Source: Venatoribacter pacificus (lineage in GTDB: Bacteria; Pseudomonadota; Gammaproteobacteria; Pseudomonadales; Oceanobacteraceae). From it: a stretch of DNA of 64,000 bases. The stretch is taken from assembly GCF_025318105.1 (NCBI RefSeq), contig NZ_JAOANI010000009.1, positions 157,361-221,360 of the forward strand, written 5' to 3'. The position numbers and the translations under genes were made by a program. Below are positions 37,601 to 46,126 of this stretch, piece by piece. Below the pieces are notes generated by a model that worked only from the letters and a program-made list of their open reading frames with translations, ran no database searches and had not been told where the DNA came from. Every line of letters starts with the position of its first letter. The stretch's first letter is position 1.

Positions 37601-38073
37601 ATTGGCCCGCCACTCATGGTGCCCAATGGCTGGGTAACCAGCTCGAATGTCGTGGCAATGGCTTTTAATTGCAGGGCGATATAAGGCACCACACCCAATA
37701 CCGCGACAATCGTGACCAGAATTGCCAGGGTATGGTCGCGGCCATAACGGGTGGCGATAAAGTCGGCAATGGAGGTCAGGCGTTTTTCTTTGGCAATACG
37801 GATGATTTTTCCCAGCATGCGCCAGAAAAACAGCAGAAAAAGAATCGGTCCGATATAAATACTTAAGAACATCCAGCCGCTGGTTGCCGCCATTCCGACG
37901 GCACCATAAAAGGTCCAGGACGTGCAATAAACCGCCAGCGATAAGCTGTAAATAACGCCGGTATTGTGCACCGGTTTGCCGCTGTGAGCACGGCGGTCAC
38001 CGTACCAGGCAATGCCGAACAGGGTACCGATGTATAACACAGAAATTGAAATGAGTTGCCAGGCCGGAATCAT
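34636..38073 (-). CDS. crbS: SLC5-symporter-domain hybrid histidine kinase (CrbS/MxtR-like)
   Basis: A 1145-residue inner membrane sensor kinase. Residues 1 to about 610 form a sodium:solute symporter (SLC5) domain with about 13 membrane helices, then a PAS domain (about 660-770), a dimerisation/phosphoacceptor domain with His near 797 (FLAAAGHDLMQPLN), an ATPase domain with NAVRYTHNG, DTGPGIP and GLGLGLAI, and a C-terminal receiver (about 1035-1145) with its Asp near 1074 (MLADYQLD). This architecture fits CrbS/MxtR, which senses acetate-type carbon flux and phosphorylates CrbR. ATG 38073 has AAGGAAAG just before it; the longer frame to 38322 has no such site. It is transcribed away from yjcH-actP, sharing the intergenic box at 38155. 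Confidence 0.9.
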   Translation of the reverse strand: MIPAWQLISISVLYIGTLFGIAWYGDRRAHSGKPVHNTGVIYSLSLAVYCTSWTFYGAVGMAATSGWMFLSIYIGPILFLLFFWRMLGKIIRIAKEKRLTSIADFIATRYGRDHTLAILVTIVAVLGVVPYIALQLKAIATTFELVTQPLGTMSGGPIYFWQDTAFHISWAMALFVIVFGTRDIDASEQHPGMILAVAFESMVKLLAILAVGIWVMTFLFDSPLDLLTLSKTVMPDHALFSSDVISLAFVLQSLLAGFAILCLPRQFQVGVIENESVRHIHTARWMFPLYLVLMLLFVVPIALTGHLFMRDLGFTPDTYVLSLPVSLGQDALAIIAFIGGGSAATGMIIVATIAISTMVSNELVLPAFFRNTQQQSDIQQSSSVRTLVLTVRRMVIVVMILGSYLFYRMVGEFESLAAIGLLSFAAVAQFSPPLIGGLIWQGGNRQGAIAGLVSGTFIWIYTLLWPVLAQGIEQSDTTPYRMLGLNLDDFSFGVILSLSVNVSLYIFFSVVTNASVRERMLASDFTSTKALNPGNQVAPSFTCKVDDVRVVLERILGYKKAESFFADYQSHHGIQYDHAMASNELLHDAEKLLASVVGSSSARVIFSTLLGGEQIQIRDLAFLASEASQAFAMSREQLQAAVENLHQGVSVVDRNLNLVAWNRRYLELFNYPPGFIQVGKPVADIIAFNAERGFCGPGSIEQQVARRMRFLSAGSAHQFERLLPNGVVISMQGHPMPDGGFVTSFTDITVHRKAEQALKEANITLERRVEKSTQQLGDLTSQLIEANTSKTRFLAAAGHDLMQPLNAAKLFASTLAQHDLSADQRHLLTHLEGSLQSAEDVLSVLVEISKLDAGVIEPSLHPIQLSAVLKPLRDEFTALAAEKGLVLRFRPCDYWVLSDAHWLRRIVQNLLSNAVRYTHNGGILLGCRKRGEQLVIEVWDTGPGIPRSKLGEIFGEFKRLNQGKQDSKGLGLGLAIVDRMAKRMGHSVEVDSWVGNGTRFRITLPLTEADVVKQDNRDQQARVSGSFEGLQTFCIDNDAEVLAGMNALLSSWQCDVFSCSDEQEAEQVPFKPQIMLADYQLDNDVTGLQVMSMLRRHFNEEIPGVLISADPRPSVAEEAKSLGFYFLKKPVRPAALRALIRRLIR

Positions 38074-38154
38074 AGCTTTCCTTGTTGTATTTTTTTTGCC
38101 TCGGGGGAGCTTAACACGAGCCCCTGTCTTCACTCTGCGACACGACTCTGATCT

Positions 38155-38169
38155 TAGACCAAGGTCGTA
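38155..38169. promoter_or_regulatory. Candidate carboxylate-regulon box between crbS and yjcH
   Basis: TAGACCAAGGTCGTA lies in the divergent region, 82 bases upstream of crbS and 106 upstream of yjcH. A second element, GACTATGGTCG (38202-38212), recurs at 49993-50003 upstream of the DUF4212 gene; its complement, CGACCATAGTC, resembles the core of the acs box. The sites are likely bound by one regulator, with CrbR the candidate. Confidence 0.45.
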
Positions 38170-38274
38170 TCCGGTGAAAGGTGAACCCGCAGCCATCCTG
38201 AGACTATGGTCGGGCTGGGGAGCTGACGACTGTTGAGTAGAATGCCATGAGCTATTCATTGTCAGGAGTCCGGC

Positions 38275-38589
38275 ATGCAGTCCGATGTCTACCAAAAAAT
38301 CAAAGATCATCCGGATTTTCACAGTCTGGTCGCCAGGCGGAAATCGTTCGCCCTGAATTTATCAGCCATCGTTCTGGTGATGTACTTTGCTTTTATTCTG
38401 TTGGTGGCTTTCGCTCCCGGTGTGCTGGCGCAGCCGGTTGCCGAGGGCAGTGTGACCACCTGGGGTATACCCATCGGCGTATTTATTATTATTTCATCGT
38501 TTCTGCTGACCGGTATTTACGTAAAACGCGCGAACACCGAATTTGATGAAGAAAACCAGCGCATCATCGACGAGTGTCTGAAAGGTTAA
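38275..38589 (+). CDS. yjcH: DUF485 membrane protein (YjcH-like)
   Basis: A 104-residue membrane protein of the DUF485 family, with two membrane helices (about 27-49 and 62-83) and charged ends. It is the usual small partner cotranscribed with actP in acetate-using bacteria; its direct role is not established. It starts at ATG 38275 with CAGGAG upstream. actP follows after 12 bases. Confidence 0.92.
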   Translation: MQSDVYQKIKDHPDFHSLVARRKSFALNLSAIVLVMYFAFILLVAFAPGVLAQPVAEGSVTTWGIPIGVFIIISSFLLTGIYVKRANTEFDEENQRIIDECLKG

Positions 38590-38601
38590 GGAATCCGGGA
38601 T

Positions 38602-40263
38602 ATGTTCAAGCGTTTAAAACCCTGTGTATTGTTTCCTTTACTGTCTCTGAGCAGTATGGCTCTGGCCGGTGACGCCATCAGTGGCCCGGTGGAGCAACAG
38701 GCCACTAACTGGTCGGCCATTATTATGTTCCTGATCTTTGTTGCTTTTACGTTAGGGATTACGGTCTGGTCCAGCCGCCGTACCCGCTCAGCGGCCGATT
38801 ATTATGCCGCCGGTGGTGGTATTACCGGTTTTCAGAATGGCCTGGCGATTGCCGGTGACTATATGTCGGCGGCGTCTTTTTTAGGTATTTCCGGCCTGGT
38901 GTATTTATCCGGTTTTGACGGCCTGATTTATTCCATTGGTTTTCTCGTCGGCTGGCCGCTGATTCTGTTTATGATTGCCGAACGGCTGCGCAATCTGGGT
39001 AAGTTTACCTTTGCCGATGTGGCCTCCTATCGCCTTGGGCAAACGCAGATCCGTACGTTGTCTGCAGTGGGTTCTTTGTGTGTTGTCTCGCTGTATCTGA
39101 TTGCACAGATGGTCGGTTCCGGCAAACTGATTCAACTGTTGTTTGGCTTACCTTATAACTACGCAGTGGTTCTGGTCGGTATTCTGATGGTGCTGTACGT
39201 GACCATGGGCGGCATGCTGGCCACTACCTGGGTGCAGATTATCAAAGCCGTTCTGTTGCTGTCCGGTGCCAGCTTTATGGCGTTGATGGTGTTGATTCAT
39301 GTGGGTTTTGATATGGGTGATTTATTCCTGCAGGCAACCCAGGTACACGATAAAGGCATTGCTATTATGGGCCCTGGCGGCCTGGTGTCGGATCCGGTGT
39401 CAGCCATCAGTCTTGGCATTGCCTTAATGTTTGGTACTGCCGGTCTGCCGCATATTCTGATGCGTTTCTTTACCGTGGCCGATGCCCGTGAAGCGCGTAA
39501 ATCGGTCTTTTTTGCCACCGGTTTTATCGGCTATTTTTATATTCTGACGTTTATTATTGGTTTTGGTGCGATTGTGCTGGTGTCCACCAACAGTGAATTC
39601 CTCAACGACGCCGGTGCATTAATTGGCGGTAACAATATGGCCGCGATTCATCTGTCGAAGGCTGTAGGTGGCGATTGGTTCCTTGGATTTATTTCCGCCG
39701 TTGCTTTTGCCACCATTCTGGCGGTGGTTTCTGGTTTGGCTTTAGCCGGTGCTTCGGCGGTATCCCATGATCTGTACGCCAATGTTTTACGTCCAGACGC
39801 CAGCGATGAAGAAGAAGTGCGGGTGTCGAAAATCACCACCATGGTCTTGGGTGTGATTGCTATTGGGCTGGGCATTTTATTCGAACAGCAGAATATCGCC
39901 TTTATGGTGGGCCTGGCCTTTGCTATTGCTGCCAGTGCGAATTTTCCGGTGTTATTCCTGTCGATGTATTGGCAGCGCCTGACCACCCGCGGGGCGATGA
40001 TCGGAGGCTGGCTGGGGCTCATAACGGCGGTATCGCTGGTGATTCTGGGGCCGATTGTCTGGGTGCAGATACTGGGTAATGAAAGTGCCATTTTTCCGTA
40101 TAAATATCCGGCGTTGTTTTCGGTCATTGTGGCCTTTATTGGGATCTGGTATTTCTCAATAACTGATACATCGGCGGCCGGTGCGCAGGAACGGGATAAG
40201 TTTGATCAGCAGTTTGTAAGGTCGCATACCGGATTGGGTGCTGCCCAGGCGTCGGATCACTGA
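38602..40263 (+). CDS. actP: Cation/acetate symporter
   Basis: A 553-residue SLC5-family symporter (E. coli ActP has 549) that takes up acetate and glyoxylate-type acids with sodium or protons. It has a cleavable-looking N-terminal signal (ALA near 22), the conserved ADYYAAGGGITGFQNGLAIA run, GDYMSAASFLGI, and about 13 membrane helices. It follows yjcH in one operon. With acs it makes an uptake-and-activation path for acetate. Confidence 0.95.
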   Translation: MFKRLKPCVLFPLLSLSSMALAGDAISGPVEQQATNWSAIIMFLIFVAFTLGITVWSSRRTRSAADYYAAGGGITGFQNGLAIAGDYMSAASFLGISGLVYLSGFDGLIYSIGFLVGWPLILFMIAERLRNLGKFTFADVASYRLGQTQIRTLSAVGSLCVVSLYLIAQMVGSGKLIQLLFGLPYNYAVVLVGILMVLYVTMGGMLATTWVQIIKAVLLLSGASFMALMVLIHVGFDMGDLFLQATQVHDKGIAIMGPGGLVSDPVSAISLGIALMFGTAGLPHILMRFFTVADAREARKSVFFATGFIGYFYILTFIIGFGAIVLVSTNSEFLNDAGALIGGNNMAAIHLSKAVGGDWFLGFISAVAFATILAVVSGLALAGASAVSHDLYANVLRPDASDEEEVRVSKITTMVLGVIAIGLGILFEQQNIAFMVGLAFAIAASANFPVLFLSMYWQRLTTRGAMIGGWLGLITAVSLVILGPIVWVQILGNESAIFPYKYPALFSVIVAFIGIWYFSITDTSAAGAQERDKFDQQFVRSHTGLGAAQASDH

Positions 40264-40348
40264 ATCTGTTTTATAGCGCTGAAGCGGTTTGAGAATATTG
40301 GCCAGCGTTGCTGGCCTGCACGGTTGCCTCGAGCTGGGGCTCCCCTTG

Positions 40349-40376
40349 GCACCGTCGTATGACGGTGTCTTTTTTA
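40349..40376 (+). terminator. Terminator after actP
   Basis: CACCGTC/GACGGTG stem with a GTAT loop, followed by CTTTTTT and further T-rich sequence. Confidence 0.8.
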
Positions 40377-40428
40377 TTTTATACTGAATGGAAAGTGGCG
40401 CTGCCGTCACTGCAAAAGGAGACAGGTT

Positions 40429-42228
40429 ATGACGATTCAGATAAATCTTCACCAGCCGCCGTTCAGTTTTTTATCCGAGCAGCAACTGGAGTGGTTAACC
40501 AAACGCCTTGATCTGGTTTTCTTTGCGGCAGGAGCGGTTATTCTGGATGAAGGCGATGCCTCTCCGGGAGTGTATATCGTTTATAAAGGGGTGGTTGAAG
40601 AAACTGACAAAAACGGTCATCAGGTTTTTTCCCAGTACGGAAAAGAAGACATTTTTGACGTGCGGGCGGTGCTGGAATCCTCCTGTAAACACCGCTACAC
40701 CGCGATAGAAGAAACCCTGTGTTATCTACTGCGCGCCAAAGATTTTATTCAGTTACTGGATGAATCCAGTGACTTCTCCATCTATTTTAAAACCGACCTG
40801 GGGACTCAGGAAGAGCTGGTAGAGCAGCGCGGTAATGGCGTCTCTGAATTTATACTGGCACGCATCGACGAAGACAGTGTACGCCCGCCGGTCTATGTCA
40901 CTGGCCAGACCAGTCTGGCGCGGGTGGCGACCATTATGGAAGAGCAGAAATACGATGCCGTGTTGGTCCGAACGGCCCGGCAGATCGGTATTGTTACCGG
41001 CACCGATTTATTACGCGCTACGTTATTGGGTGATAAAACCAAGCAAAGTAAAGTGGCCGATATCGCGCAATTTGATCTGGTGGAAGTCAAATACGGCGAC
41101 TTTCTGTTCAGCGCTTTGCTGAAAATGACCCAGCACCATATCGAGCGGGTTATTGTCACCCGAGATGGCGATATCGTTGGCATGCTGGAATTGATGGATA
41201 TGCTCAGCGTATTTTCTACCCACTCCCATGTGATTGCCATGCGTGTTGAGCAGGCGAAAACGCTGAAAGAGCTGGTCGTTGCAGCGCGGCGGCTTGAAGT
41301 ACTGATCGATAGCCTCAGTGGGCAGGGGGTAAAAGTTGTGGCGATTATGGAGCTGATTACCACGTTAAACCGCCGCCTGATGGAGCGCGCGTTTGAGTTG
41401 ATTTTCCCCAAGCGCCTGCAAAGCAGTGTGTGCATTCTGGTGCTGGGTAGCGAAGGGCGGGGTGAACAGATACTGAAGACCGATCAGGATAACGCCATTA
41501 TTCTGCAAAATGAACATGACCGTGAAGCGGTCTTGCCGCTGTTGCAGAATTTACATCAGGCGCTGCTGGATTTCGGTTATCCGCCGTGTCCGGGGGGCGT
41601 TATGTTTATTAACGACAGCTGGATTAACACCGTCGATGGCTGGGTGGGTAAGGTGCAGCGCTGGATGCGTTCTGGTCGTCCCGAACCGATGATGAATATG
41701 GCCATTTTTATGGATGCGGAACCCGTCTGCGGTAACCGTGAATTATTTGTTCCGGTTAAAGCCAGCTGGCAAACCGAAGCACTGCGTTCCAGTATGACGT
41801 CTGCCTGGTTTGCCAAACCGGCTCTTCAGTTCGAAACACCACTGACGTTTTTAGGTAAAATCCGCGAAGATCATGGCACCATTGATATTAAAAAAGGCGG
41901 TATTTTTCCGCTGGTTCATGGTGTGCGGGCGCTGGCGTTTGAATATGCCATCAGTGAATGCAATACCCTGGAGCGCTTGGATAAATTGCATGCGCTGAAT
42001 GTTCTGGACGATGAAACGACTCAGGGGCTTAAAGATGCGTTGCTGTTCTTTTTACGTACCCGGCTGCGCCAGCAACTGGAACAGGAATCGGATAATCCCG
42101 GCCTGAGTCAGCAGTTAAAACTCGACAGCCTGCGCAGTGTGGATCGCAGCCTGCTGCGTCATGCATTACACCGGGTGAAAAAATTTAAACAATTGTTGGT
42201 GAATCATTATCATCTGGAGAGTTTCTGA
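40429..42228 (+). CDS. cNMP-binding/CBS/DUF294 nucleotidyltransferase-like protein
   Basis: A 599-residue cytoplasmic protein with three parts: a cyclic-nucleotide-binding-like domain (about 10-120), two CBS motifs (about 155-270), and a DUF294 nucleotidyltransferase-like region with the pattern GSEGRGEQ (near 340) and DQDNAII just after, followed by the DUF294 C-terminal helical domain. The Gly-Ser/Asp-x-Asp arrangement resembles GlnE/GlnD-type enzymes, so it may transfer or remove nucleotides on a protein under control of adenine nucleotides; the target is unknown. The stop overlaps the start of the exonuclease gene by one base. This pair next to actP is a conserved block. Confidence 0.9.
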   Translation: MTIQINLHQPPFSFLSEQQLEWLTKRLDLVFFAAGAVILDEGDASPGVYIVYKGVVEETDKNGHQVFSQYGKEDIFDVRAVLESSCKHRYTAIEETLCYLLRAKDFIQLLDESSDFSIYFKTDLGTQEELVEQRGNGVSEFILARIDEDSVRPPVYVTGQTSLARVATIMEEQKYDAVLVRTARQIGIVTGTDLLRATLLGDKTKQSKVADIAQFDLVEVKYGDFLFSALLKMTQHHIERVIVTRDGDIVGMLELMDMLSVFSTHSHVIAMRVEQAKTLKELVVAARRLEVLIDSLSGQGVKVVAIMELITTLNRRLMERAFELIFPKRLQSSVCILVLGSEGRGEQILKTDQDNAIILQNEHDREAVLPLLQNLHQALLDFGYPPCPGGVMFINDSWINTVDGWVGKVQRWMRSGRPEPMMNMAIFMDAEPVCGNRELFVPVKASWQTEALRSSMTSAWFAKPALQFETPLTFLGKIREDHGTIDIKKGGIFPLVHGVRALAFEYAISECNTLERLDKLHALNVLDDETTQGLKDALLFFLRTRLRQQLEQESDNPGLSQQLKLDSLRSVDRSLLRHALHRVKKFKQLLVNHYHLESF

Positions 42229-42845
42229 TGGCGCCGTTCTGGTTGCTGAAAAAACTGCCGGGTTATATGCCGCCGGAAGGCCGCTGGCGTCACCTTGCCG
42301 AACCTTACGATGGTGATGAAGTGGTGGTTCTGGATTGCGAAACCAGCTGCTTTGATAAGAAAAAAGGCGAGTTGTTAAGTGTGGCGGCAGTACGGGTTAA
42401 AGGTGGTGAAATACGCTTATCGGAAGCGCTTGATCTGACCATTAATTCCAATGCCGTTACCGACCCGAACGCTGTGCGAGTGCATTATTTGCGCCGCGAA
42501 GACCGGCAGCAGGGGGTGGCGGTTTCAGAAGCTATTGAAAAGGTTCTGGATTTTATCGGTAACCGGCCAATCTGTGGTTTTTATATTGAATATGACCGCG
42601 CCATTCTTAACCGCTATATCAAACAGCTGCATAACTTCCAGCTGCCTAACCGCTTTATCGAAGTGTCAGAAATTTATGTGCGCCAGAAGCGCAAATATAT
42701 CCCGGAATTGCAGCTGGATCTGACCTTTGAAGGGCTGGCGAAAGACCTGAAGGTGCCCATTATTGAGCGGCATACCGCTATGGGGGATGTGATTTCTACG
42801 GCTCTGATGTATATCAAGCTGACGCATTTCAATCAGCGCAGCTGA
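42228..42845 (+). CDS. 3'-5' exonuclease, DnaQ-like
   Basis: A 205-residue DEDD-family exonuclease. Motif Exo I is LDCET (about 32-36), Exo II lies in FYIEYDRAILN (about 119-129, with catalytic Asp) and Exo III is HTAMGDVIST (about 179-188), so the catalytic acidic residues and His appear complete. Such proteins resemble the epsilon subunit of DNA polymerase III, but without polymerase-binding elements here. It is cotranscribed with the DUF294 gene, one-base overlap. It may act on nucleic acids or nucleotides; no partner is identified. Confidence 0.9.
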   Translation: MAPFWLLKKLPGYMPPEGRWRHLAEPYDGDEVVVLDCETSCFDKKKGELLSVAAVRVKGGEIRLSEALDLTINSNAVTDPNAVRVHYLRREDRQQGVAVSEAIEKVLDFIGNRPICGFYIEYDRAILNRYIKQLHNFQLPNRFIEVSEIYVRQKRKYIPELQLDLTFEGLAKDLKVPIIERHTAMGDVISTALMYIKLTHFNQRS

Positions 42846-42991
42846 GCGGCCCGGTTTTTTCAGACGCTGAAATGCCGCGTAACCCCCTGCAGAGAGCGCG
42901 GTTAAAGCATGCTTCCACCTTTCTCATACTTTGCGCTCAAGCCGGTTTACGACTATTTTAAAGCCATAATTATCGGTGGTTGAGGTGCTCC

Positions 42992-43717
42992 GTGTGGGGA
43001 TTATTCAGGCTTGCAAACAGGCGCTGGCAAGCTGCCAACGGTGAGTGCACACTACGGCTGGCGCGGAGGCTGCTGTCATTTATAACGCTGCTTGCGTTGG
43101 TAAACGCAGCCCCCGTTCGCTCAGCGCCAGAACTGTCGCTGGCATTTTACGATCAGCAGGGTCAGCCACTGGCCGATGTGGTGGTCAGCGTCAGTGGAAT
43201 TCCAGTGACGCAGACAGCGCCGCCGGTGATGGATCAGGTGAATAAACAGTTTCGCCCCTCTGTGCTGGTTGTGCAAAAGGGCCAGAGTGTGAGCTTTCCC
43301 AACAGCGATAATATCCGCCACCACGTTTATTCTTTTTCCAGTCCGAAAACCTTTGAAATCCGGTTATACGCCGATACCCCCAAAGACCCGGTGTTATTTG
43401 ATAAGCCGGGACTGGTGGTACTGGGCTGCAATATTCATGATCAGATGATCGGCTATATCTATGTCGCCGACAGCGCCTACACCTTTATCAGCGATAAACA
43501 GGGACACATAACACTGCCATCACTGCCGGCATCGTCAACACTCAGCATATGGCATCCGCGCTTATCGCTGAGTGAGTCCGAACGGCAGACAATGACCCGG
43601 CAGGAATTGAATGCTATGCCGGTCCGCAACGGACGTATTCAGATAACACTGACACTGGCGGTTGCCGCCGCGGTGCAGCAGGAGGAGCAGAGTTTTGGTA
43701 ATAAACTGCGTCGCTGA
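42992..43717 (+). CDS. Periplasmic cupredoxin (methylamine-utilization-type)
   Basis: A 241-residue exported protein. An arginine-rich start and hydrophobic segment (about 20-45) form the signal peptide. The cupredoxin domain (about 90-165) carries a type-1 copper pattern: His110/111 in PNSDNIRHHVY and Cys146, His149 and Met152 in GCNIHDQM. It belongs to proteins often annotated as methylamine utilization protein. I chose GTG 42992 because GAGG lies six bases before it, rather than TTG 42980. It opens an operon with the GGDEF/EAL sensor ten bases downstream. A copper-linked electron transfer or sensing role is inferred. Confidence 0.8.
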   Translation: MWGLFRLANRRWQAANGECTLRLARRLLSFITLLALVNAAPVRSAPELSLAFYDQQGQPLADVVVSVSGIPVTQTAPPVMDQVNKQFRPSVLVVQKGQSVSFPNSDNIRHHVYSFSSPKTFEIRLYADTPKDPVLFDKPGLVVLGCNIHDQMIGYIYVADSAYTFISDKQGHITLPSLPASSTLSIWHPRLSLSESERQTMTRQELNAMPVRNGRIQITLTLAVAAAVQQEEQSFGNKLRR

Positions 43718-43726
43718 GACACAACG

Positions 43727-46126
43727 GTGCGACTGAATACCTTCCGCAGTCAGATACTGCTGTTTACCGCGGGACTGACCGCGCTTGCCTCGCTTTCTAT
43801 TCTGGTGCTGGTGCTTTACAGCGCCGGTGAAACTATTCGCAGTAAAGTGAACGATGATCTGGGCGCAGCGGTTGAAGTGTTTAAAAACACCATCGCCATG
43901 CGCCAGCAGCAATTACTGACTTCCGCTGAAATTCTGGTTTCCGATTTTGGTTTTAAACAGGCGTTGGCCAGTCAGGATCAGGCGACGGTGGCCAGCATGC
44001 TGGAAAACCATGGCTCGCGCATCCGCTCGGATCTGATGTTTCTGGTTGATGTCAGCGGGCGGGTGACGGCCAGCACCGACAGTGATGTGCGTGAAGGAGA
44101 ACAGTTTACCTACGCTCCGGCTCTGGAACAGGCGCTTAAAGGCCAGGTCAGCGCCGATTTTTTTGTGCTTGGAAATCATATCTATCAACTGTTGCTGATA
44201 CCGGTACAGGCCCCAAGGGTGATTGCGATTGCGGGCGTGGGGTTTCGTATGGATGAACGGCTGGCGCAGCAACTGGCGCGCAGCAGTGGTATCGACGTTA
44301 CCTTTGTTGAGCAGCAGGGGCTGGGCATGCGCTCGCCGCGGGGTATGAGCAACCTGGTGTATTCTTCTTCTCTGCCCGGTGACGAGCAAATTCTGCAGGC
44401 GATGGAATCGCCAGGTTATGCCCGCACCCTGAACGGCTGGGACAACGACAGCATGCAGCGCTTTGCCAGCCAGTGGCTGACGATATCGAGGCACGGTACC
44501 GTGCCGGTCAGCGTTGTTTTATCGGCTGATCTGCAACCGTCTTTTGACGGTTATATTCAGTTACGCAATCGCATTCTGCAATTGGCTCTGGTGATCATTC
44601 TACTGGCCGTTGCCGGCAGTATCCTGATGGCACGGCGGCTGACGGTGCCGCTGAAACGCCTGGTACGTGACGCCCGCGCCATTGCCCGCGGAGAATATCA
44701 CCGCATTGATCCACCTGGCGGAGCAAACTATGAAATTCAGACCTTAGTGTCTGCATTTCATACGATGAATAATGATCTGGCTGAACGTGAGCAGGAAATA
44801 CGCTACCAGGCGTTGCATGACAGCCTGACCGGGCTTTTAAACCGCGTCAGTATGCTGGGTGAGCTGGAGCAGCGTGTTGTGGCTGGCGAGCCGTTTATGC
44901 TGGCTGACGTTAATATTCGCGGTTTTAAAAATATTAATGATTCTTTAGGGCCGGATATTGGCGACGGCTGTTTAACGCGGGTAGCACAGCGGCTGGCCAA
45001 ACTGACACAGAAGGGCGCTTTGGCCCGCGTCGCCGGAGACGAATTTGTATTGCTGATGCCCTGCCCGGATACTGCCACCAGCTGGTGGGCCGAAGCGCAT
45101 GGCTGGAAAATACTGCACACCATTAGCACGCCGATGACGGTAAATGGTGTCAGTGTCAGCATCGAGGTGCGCGTCGGACTGGTATTGTTTCCGTCTCAGG
45201 CTGATACCGCTGCGCAATTAATCCGGCGCACAAATATCGCTCTGGAACATGCCCGCAGTCACAAACTGCCACTTTTTTTGTATGAAGAAGGCATGGATCA
45301 GCAGCATCTGCAGAAGCTGCATATTCTGAAATCGTTAAAGCAGGCGTTGAGTCTGAATGACGGTCAGCTGCAGATGTATTATCAACCCAAGAAAAATCTG
45401 TCTACGGGCAAGGTCGATAAAGCCGAAGCTCTGATCCGCTGGTTTCATCCGCAGGATGGATTCATTCCACCCGACGTATTTATCGAGCTGGCAGAACAAA
45501 CCGGTTTGATAGGTCAGCTGACAGACTGGGTGATATTGCAGGTGCTGGAGCATGTCGCCGTGTGGCGGCGTGACAATATCGATCTTCAGGTATCGATTAA
45601 TATTTCCGCTCAGGATCTCAGTCGTGATGGTCTGGTGACTTTTATTGAGCAAAAGCTGCAGCGCCTGCAATTACGACCAGCGGATATCTGTCTGGAAATA
45701 ACGGAGCGCGACATGATGCAGGATGAAGAAAAATCGCTGCAACAATTGCAGATATTCCGCGACCGGGGCTTCAGTATTTCGATGGATGATTACGGTATTG
45801 GTTATTCAGCATTATCCAAACTGGCGCGTATGCCGGTGGACGAAATAAAAATTGATAAATGCTTTATTCTGAATTTAGCAGAAACACACGAAGATCAGAT
45901 TATTGTGCGCTCAACCCTGACCATGGCCCGCGAGCTGGGGTTAAGTGTCACCGCCGAAGGCGTGGAAAATCAGGCTTCAGAAGAATGGTTAGTGGCCAGT
46001 GGTTGTCATTATATTCAGGGCTATTTTCTTTGTCGGCCAATGGCCTTTGATAAGGTTTCCCCCTGGCTGACTGATTTTCAGCAATGCTCTGCCGCTGGTG
46101 GACAGCAACAGGAGATACAATCATGA
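43727..46126 (+). CDS. Membrane sensor with degenerate GGDEF and intact EAL
   Basis: A 799-residue inner membrane protein controlling cyclic di-GMP. A first membrane helix (about 9-29) and a second (about 283-303) enclose a periplasmic double-Cache-like sensor of about 250 residues. A HAMP linker (about 303-360) follows, then a GGDEF domain whose signature is AGDEF (436-440), so cyclase activity is doubtful, and an EAL domain with intact EAL (567-569), DDYGIGYS and EGVE motifs, so phosphodiesterase activity is likely. Start is GTG 43727 with weak ribosome spacing. The stop overlaps the DUF3034 gene by ATGA. The neighbours are a cupredoxin and an exported globin, which could feed a periplasmic signal to the sensor. 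Confidence 0.9.
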   Translation: MRLNTFRSQILLFTAGLTALASLSILVLVLYSAGETIRSKVNDDLGAAVEVFKNTIAMRQQQLLTSAEILVSDFGFKQALASQDQATVASMLENHGSRIRSDLMFLVDVSGRVTASTDSDVREGEQFTYAPALEQALKGQVSADFFVLGNHIYQLLLIPVQAPRVIAIAGVGFRMDERLAQQLARSSGIDVTFVEQQGLGMRSPRGMSNLVYSSSLPGDEQILQAMESPGYARTLNGWDNDSMQRFASQWLTISRHGTVPVSVVLSADLQPSFDGYIQLRNRILQLALVIILLAVAGSILMARRLTVPLKRLVRDARAIARGEYHRIDPPGGANYEIQTLVSAFHTMNNDLAEREQEIRYQALHDSLTGLLNRVSMLGELEQRVVAGEPFMLADVNIRGFKNINDSLGPDIGDGCLTRVAQRLAKLTQKGALARVAGDEFVLLMPCPDTATSWWAEAHGWKILHTISTPMTVNGVSVSIEVRVGLVLFPSQADTAAQLIRRTNIALEHARSHKLPLFLYEEGMDQQHLQKLHILKSLKQALSLNDGQLQMYYQPKKNLSTGKVDKAEALIRWFHPQDGFIPPDVFIELAEQTGLIGQLTDWVILQVLEHVAVWRRDNIDLQVSINISAQDLSRDGLVTFIEQKLQRLQLRPADICLEITERDMMQDEEKSLQQLQIFRDRGFSISMDDYGIGYSALSKLARMPVDEIKIDKCFILNLAETHEDQIIVRSTLTMARELGLSVTAEGVENQASEEWLVASGCHYIQGYFLCRPMAFDKVSPWLTDFQQCSAAGGQQQEIQS

